13,734 nt of DNA from CAZVIK01 sp964627045 (GTDB taxonomy: Bacteria > Acidobacteriota > Terriglobia > Bryobacterales > Bryobacteraceae), in the NCBI GenBank assembly GCA_964627045.1, contig CAZVIK010000099.1, positions 1 to 13,734 on the forward strand. The letters are read 5' to 3'. A program made the position numbers and the translations under genes. Positions 13,590-13,734 of the stretch are shown here, one piece after another. The notes under the pieces are model-generated. The model saw only the letters and a program-made list of their open reading frames with translations. It did not search any database and was not told the DNA's origin. Position 1 is the first letter of the stretch, and each line of letters opens with the position of its first letter.

Positions 13590-13618
13590 TGGACAAACAG
13601 GTGTGAATCTCTTATACT
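13590..13618 (+). promoter_or_regulatory. Strong sigma70-like promoter ahead of a small hairpin-rich transcript
   Basis: TGGACA (13590-13595) and TATACT (13613-13618) are exactly 17 nt apart; each differs from the sigma70 consensus at one position. A-runs (13579-13585) and T-runs (13563-13568) upstream could act as an UP-like element. Transcription would begin near 13625. A second, overlapping -10 of extended type, TGCTATAAC (13632-13640), has a weaker -35 (TTATAC, 13612-13617). The region is strikingly AT-rich against the surrounding genes. Confidence 0.72.
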
Positions 13619-13624
13619 GTATAC

Positions 13625-13729
13625 AACCAAGTGCTATAACATAGCATCCCCGGCGACGAGGCCCAGCTCGTCGCCAGCCCCTCTGAGTGGAAGCCCTGCG
13701 GTCCCAGCCGCAGGGCTTCTTTCTTTATT
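13625..13729 (+). ncRNA. Candidate small RNA or attenuated leader with three hairpins
   Basis: Between the promoter and the terminator I see three consecutive perfect or nearly perfect hairpins. The first is GTGCTAT/ATAGCAT (13631-13637, 13641-13647) around a 3-nt AAC loop, with one G-U pair. The second is a 9-bp stem, GGCGACGAG with CTCGTCGCC (13652-13660, 13667-13675), with a 6-nt loop. The third is the terminator stem. The second and third loops, GCCCAG and TCCCAG, share CCCAG. No ORF with a ribosome site is visible. The predicted transcript is about 100 nt. It could be a free small RNA or the leader of a gene beyond the window; the gene in question cannot be seen. I do not recognise an Rfam class from memory. 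Confidence 0.55.
13690..13729 (+). terminator. Intrinsic terminator
   Basis: A perfect 12-bp stem, GAAGCCCTGCGG (13690-13701) with CCGCAGGGCTTC (13708-13719), closes a 6-nt loop TCCCAG and is followed by the U-rich run TTTCTTTATT. The U-run is only on the plus-strand side, so it ends rightward transcription. It is the strongest terminator in the window. Confidence 0.9.
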
Positions 13730-13734
13730 GTCCC

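Noticed and set aside
13612..13624. LexA-type operator around CTGTATAC
   Set aside because: Only half of a CTGT-N8-ACAG site is present; the second half does not match.
13687..13734. Short leader peptide starting at GTG 13687 and running off the window
   Set aside because: There is no ribosome site before it, and its codons are just the terminator hairpin, so it is most likely chance.

Overview
The window is GC-rich, tightly packed bacterial chromosome with no rRNA, tRNA, CRISPR array or insertion sequence that I could see. The gene set and protein style (rplS-rnhB-lepB cluster, an alpha-glucan phosphorylase with an N-terminal DUF3417 region, a CAAX-protease-related protein next to a long TPR lipoprotein, and a secreted PH-like protein with a charged tail) suggest a member of the Acidobacteriota, perhaps near Solibacter/Bryobacter. 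That placement is an inference from recollection of protein families, not a search result.

Layout. (1) 1-4514, plus strand: the end of rplS (ribosomal protein L19), rnhB (RNase HII), a 92-residue membrane protein, lepB (signal peptidase I) and a GlgP-type alpha-glucan phosphorylase. Gaps run from an overlap to about 35 nt, so this looks like one operon joining translation, protein export and glycogen breakdown. (2) 4515-4762: a 248-nt gene-free stretch full of inverted repeats, possibly a structured leader or small RNA. (3) 4763-6311, plus strand: a cysteine-rich zinc-ribbon protein and a zinc-dependent medium-chain dehydrogenase, 25 nt apart. (4) 11542 down to 6316, minus strand: a 771-residue TPR lipoprotein, a CPBP/CAAX-related intramembrane protease, a GmhA-like sugar-phosphate isomerase and leuA (2-isopropylmalate synthase), with gaps of 51-69 nt. 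leuA meets the dehydrogenase head-on with only 4 nt between the stops. (5) 11543-11647: a short divergent promoter region. (6) 11648-13537, plus strand: an Sfp-type phosphopantetheinyl transferase, a secreted PH-like protein and a secreted protein with a possible CsgG/TolB-N-like fold, the last two overlapping as ATGA. (7) 13538-13734: an AT-rich stretch with a good sigma70-type promoter, three consecutive hairpins and a strong intrinsic terminator, which reads as a small-RNA gene or an attenuated leader.

How the parts fit: LepB, the TPR lipoprotein and the CAAX-related protease all concern export or the envelope. The protease resembles the family that accompanies exosortase/PEP-CTERM sorting, although no exosortase lies inside the window. 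The most interesting unexplained signals are the two non-coding stretches, 4515-4762 and 13590-13734.
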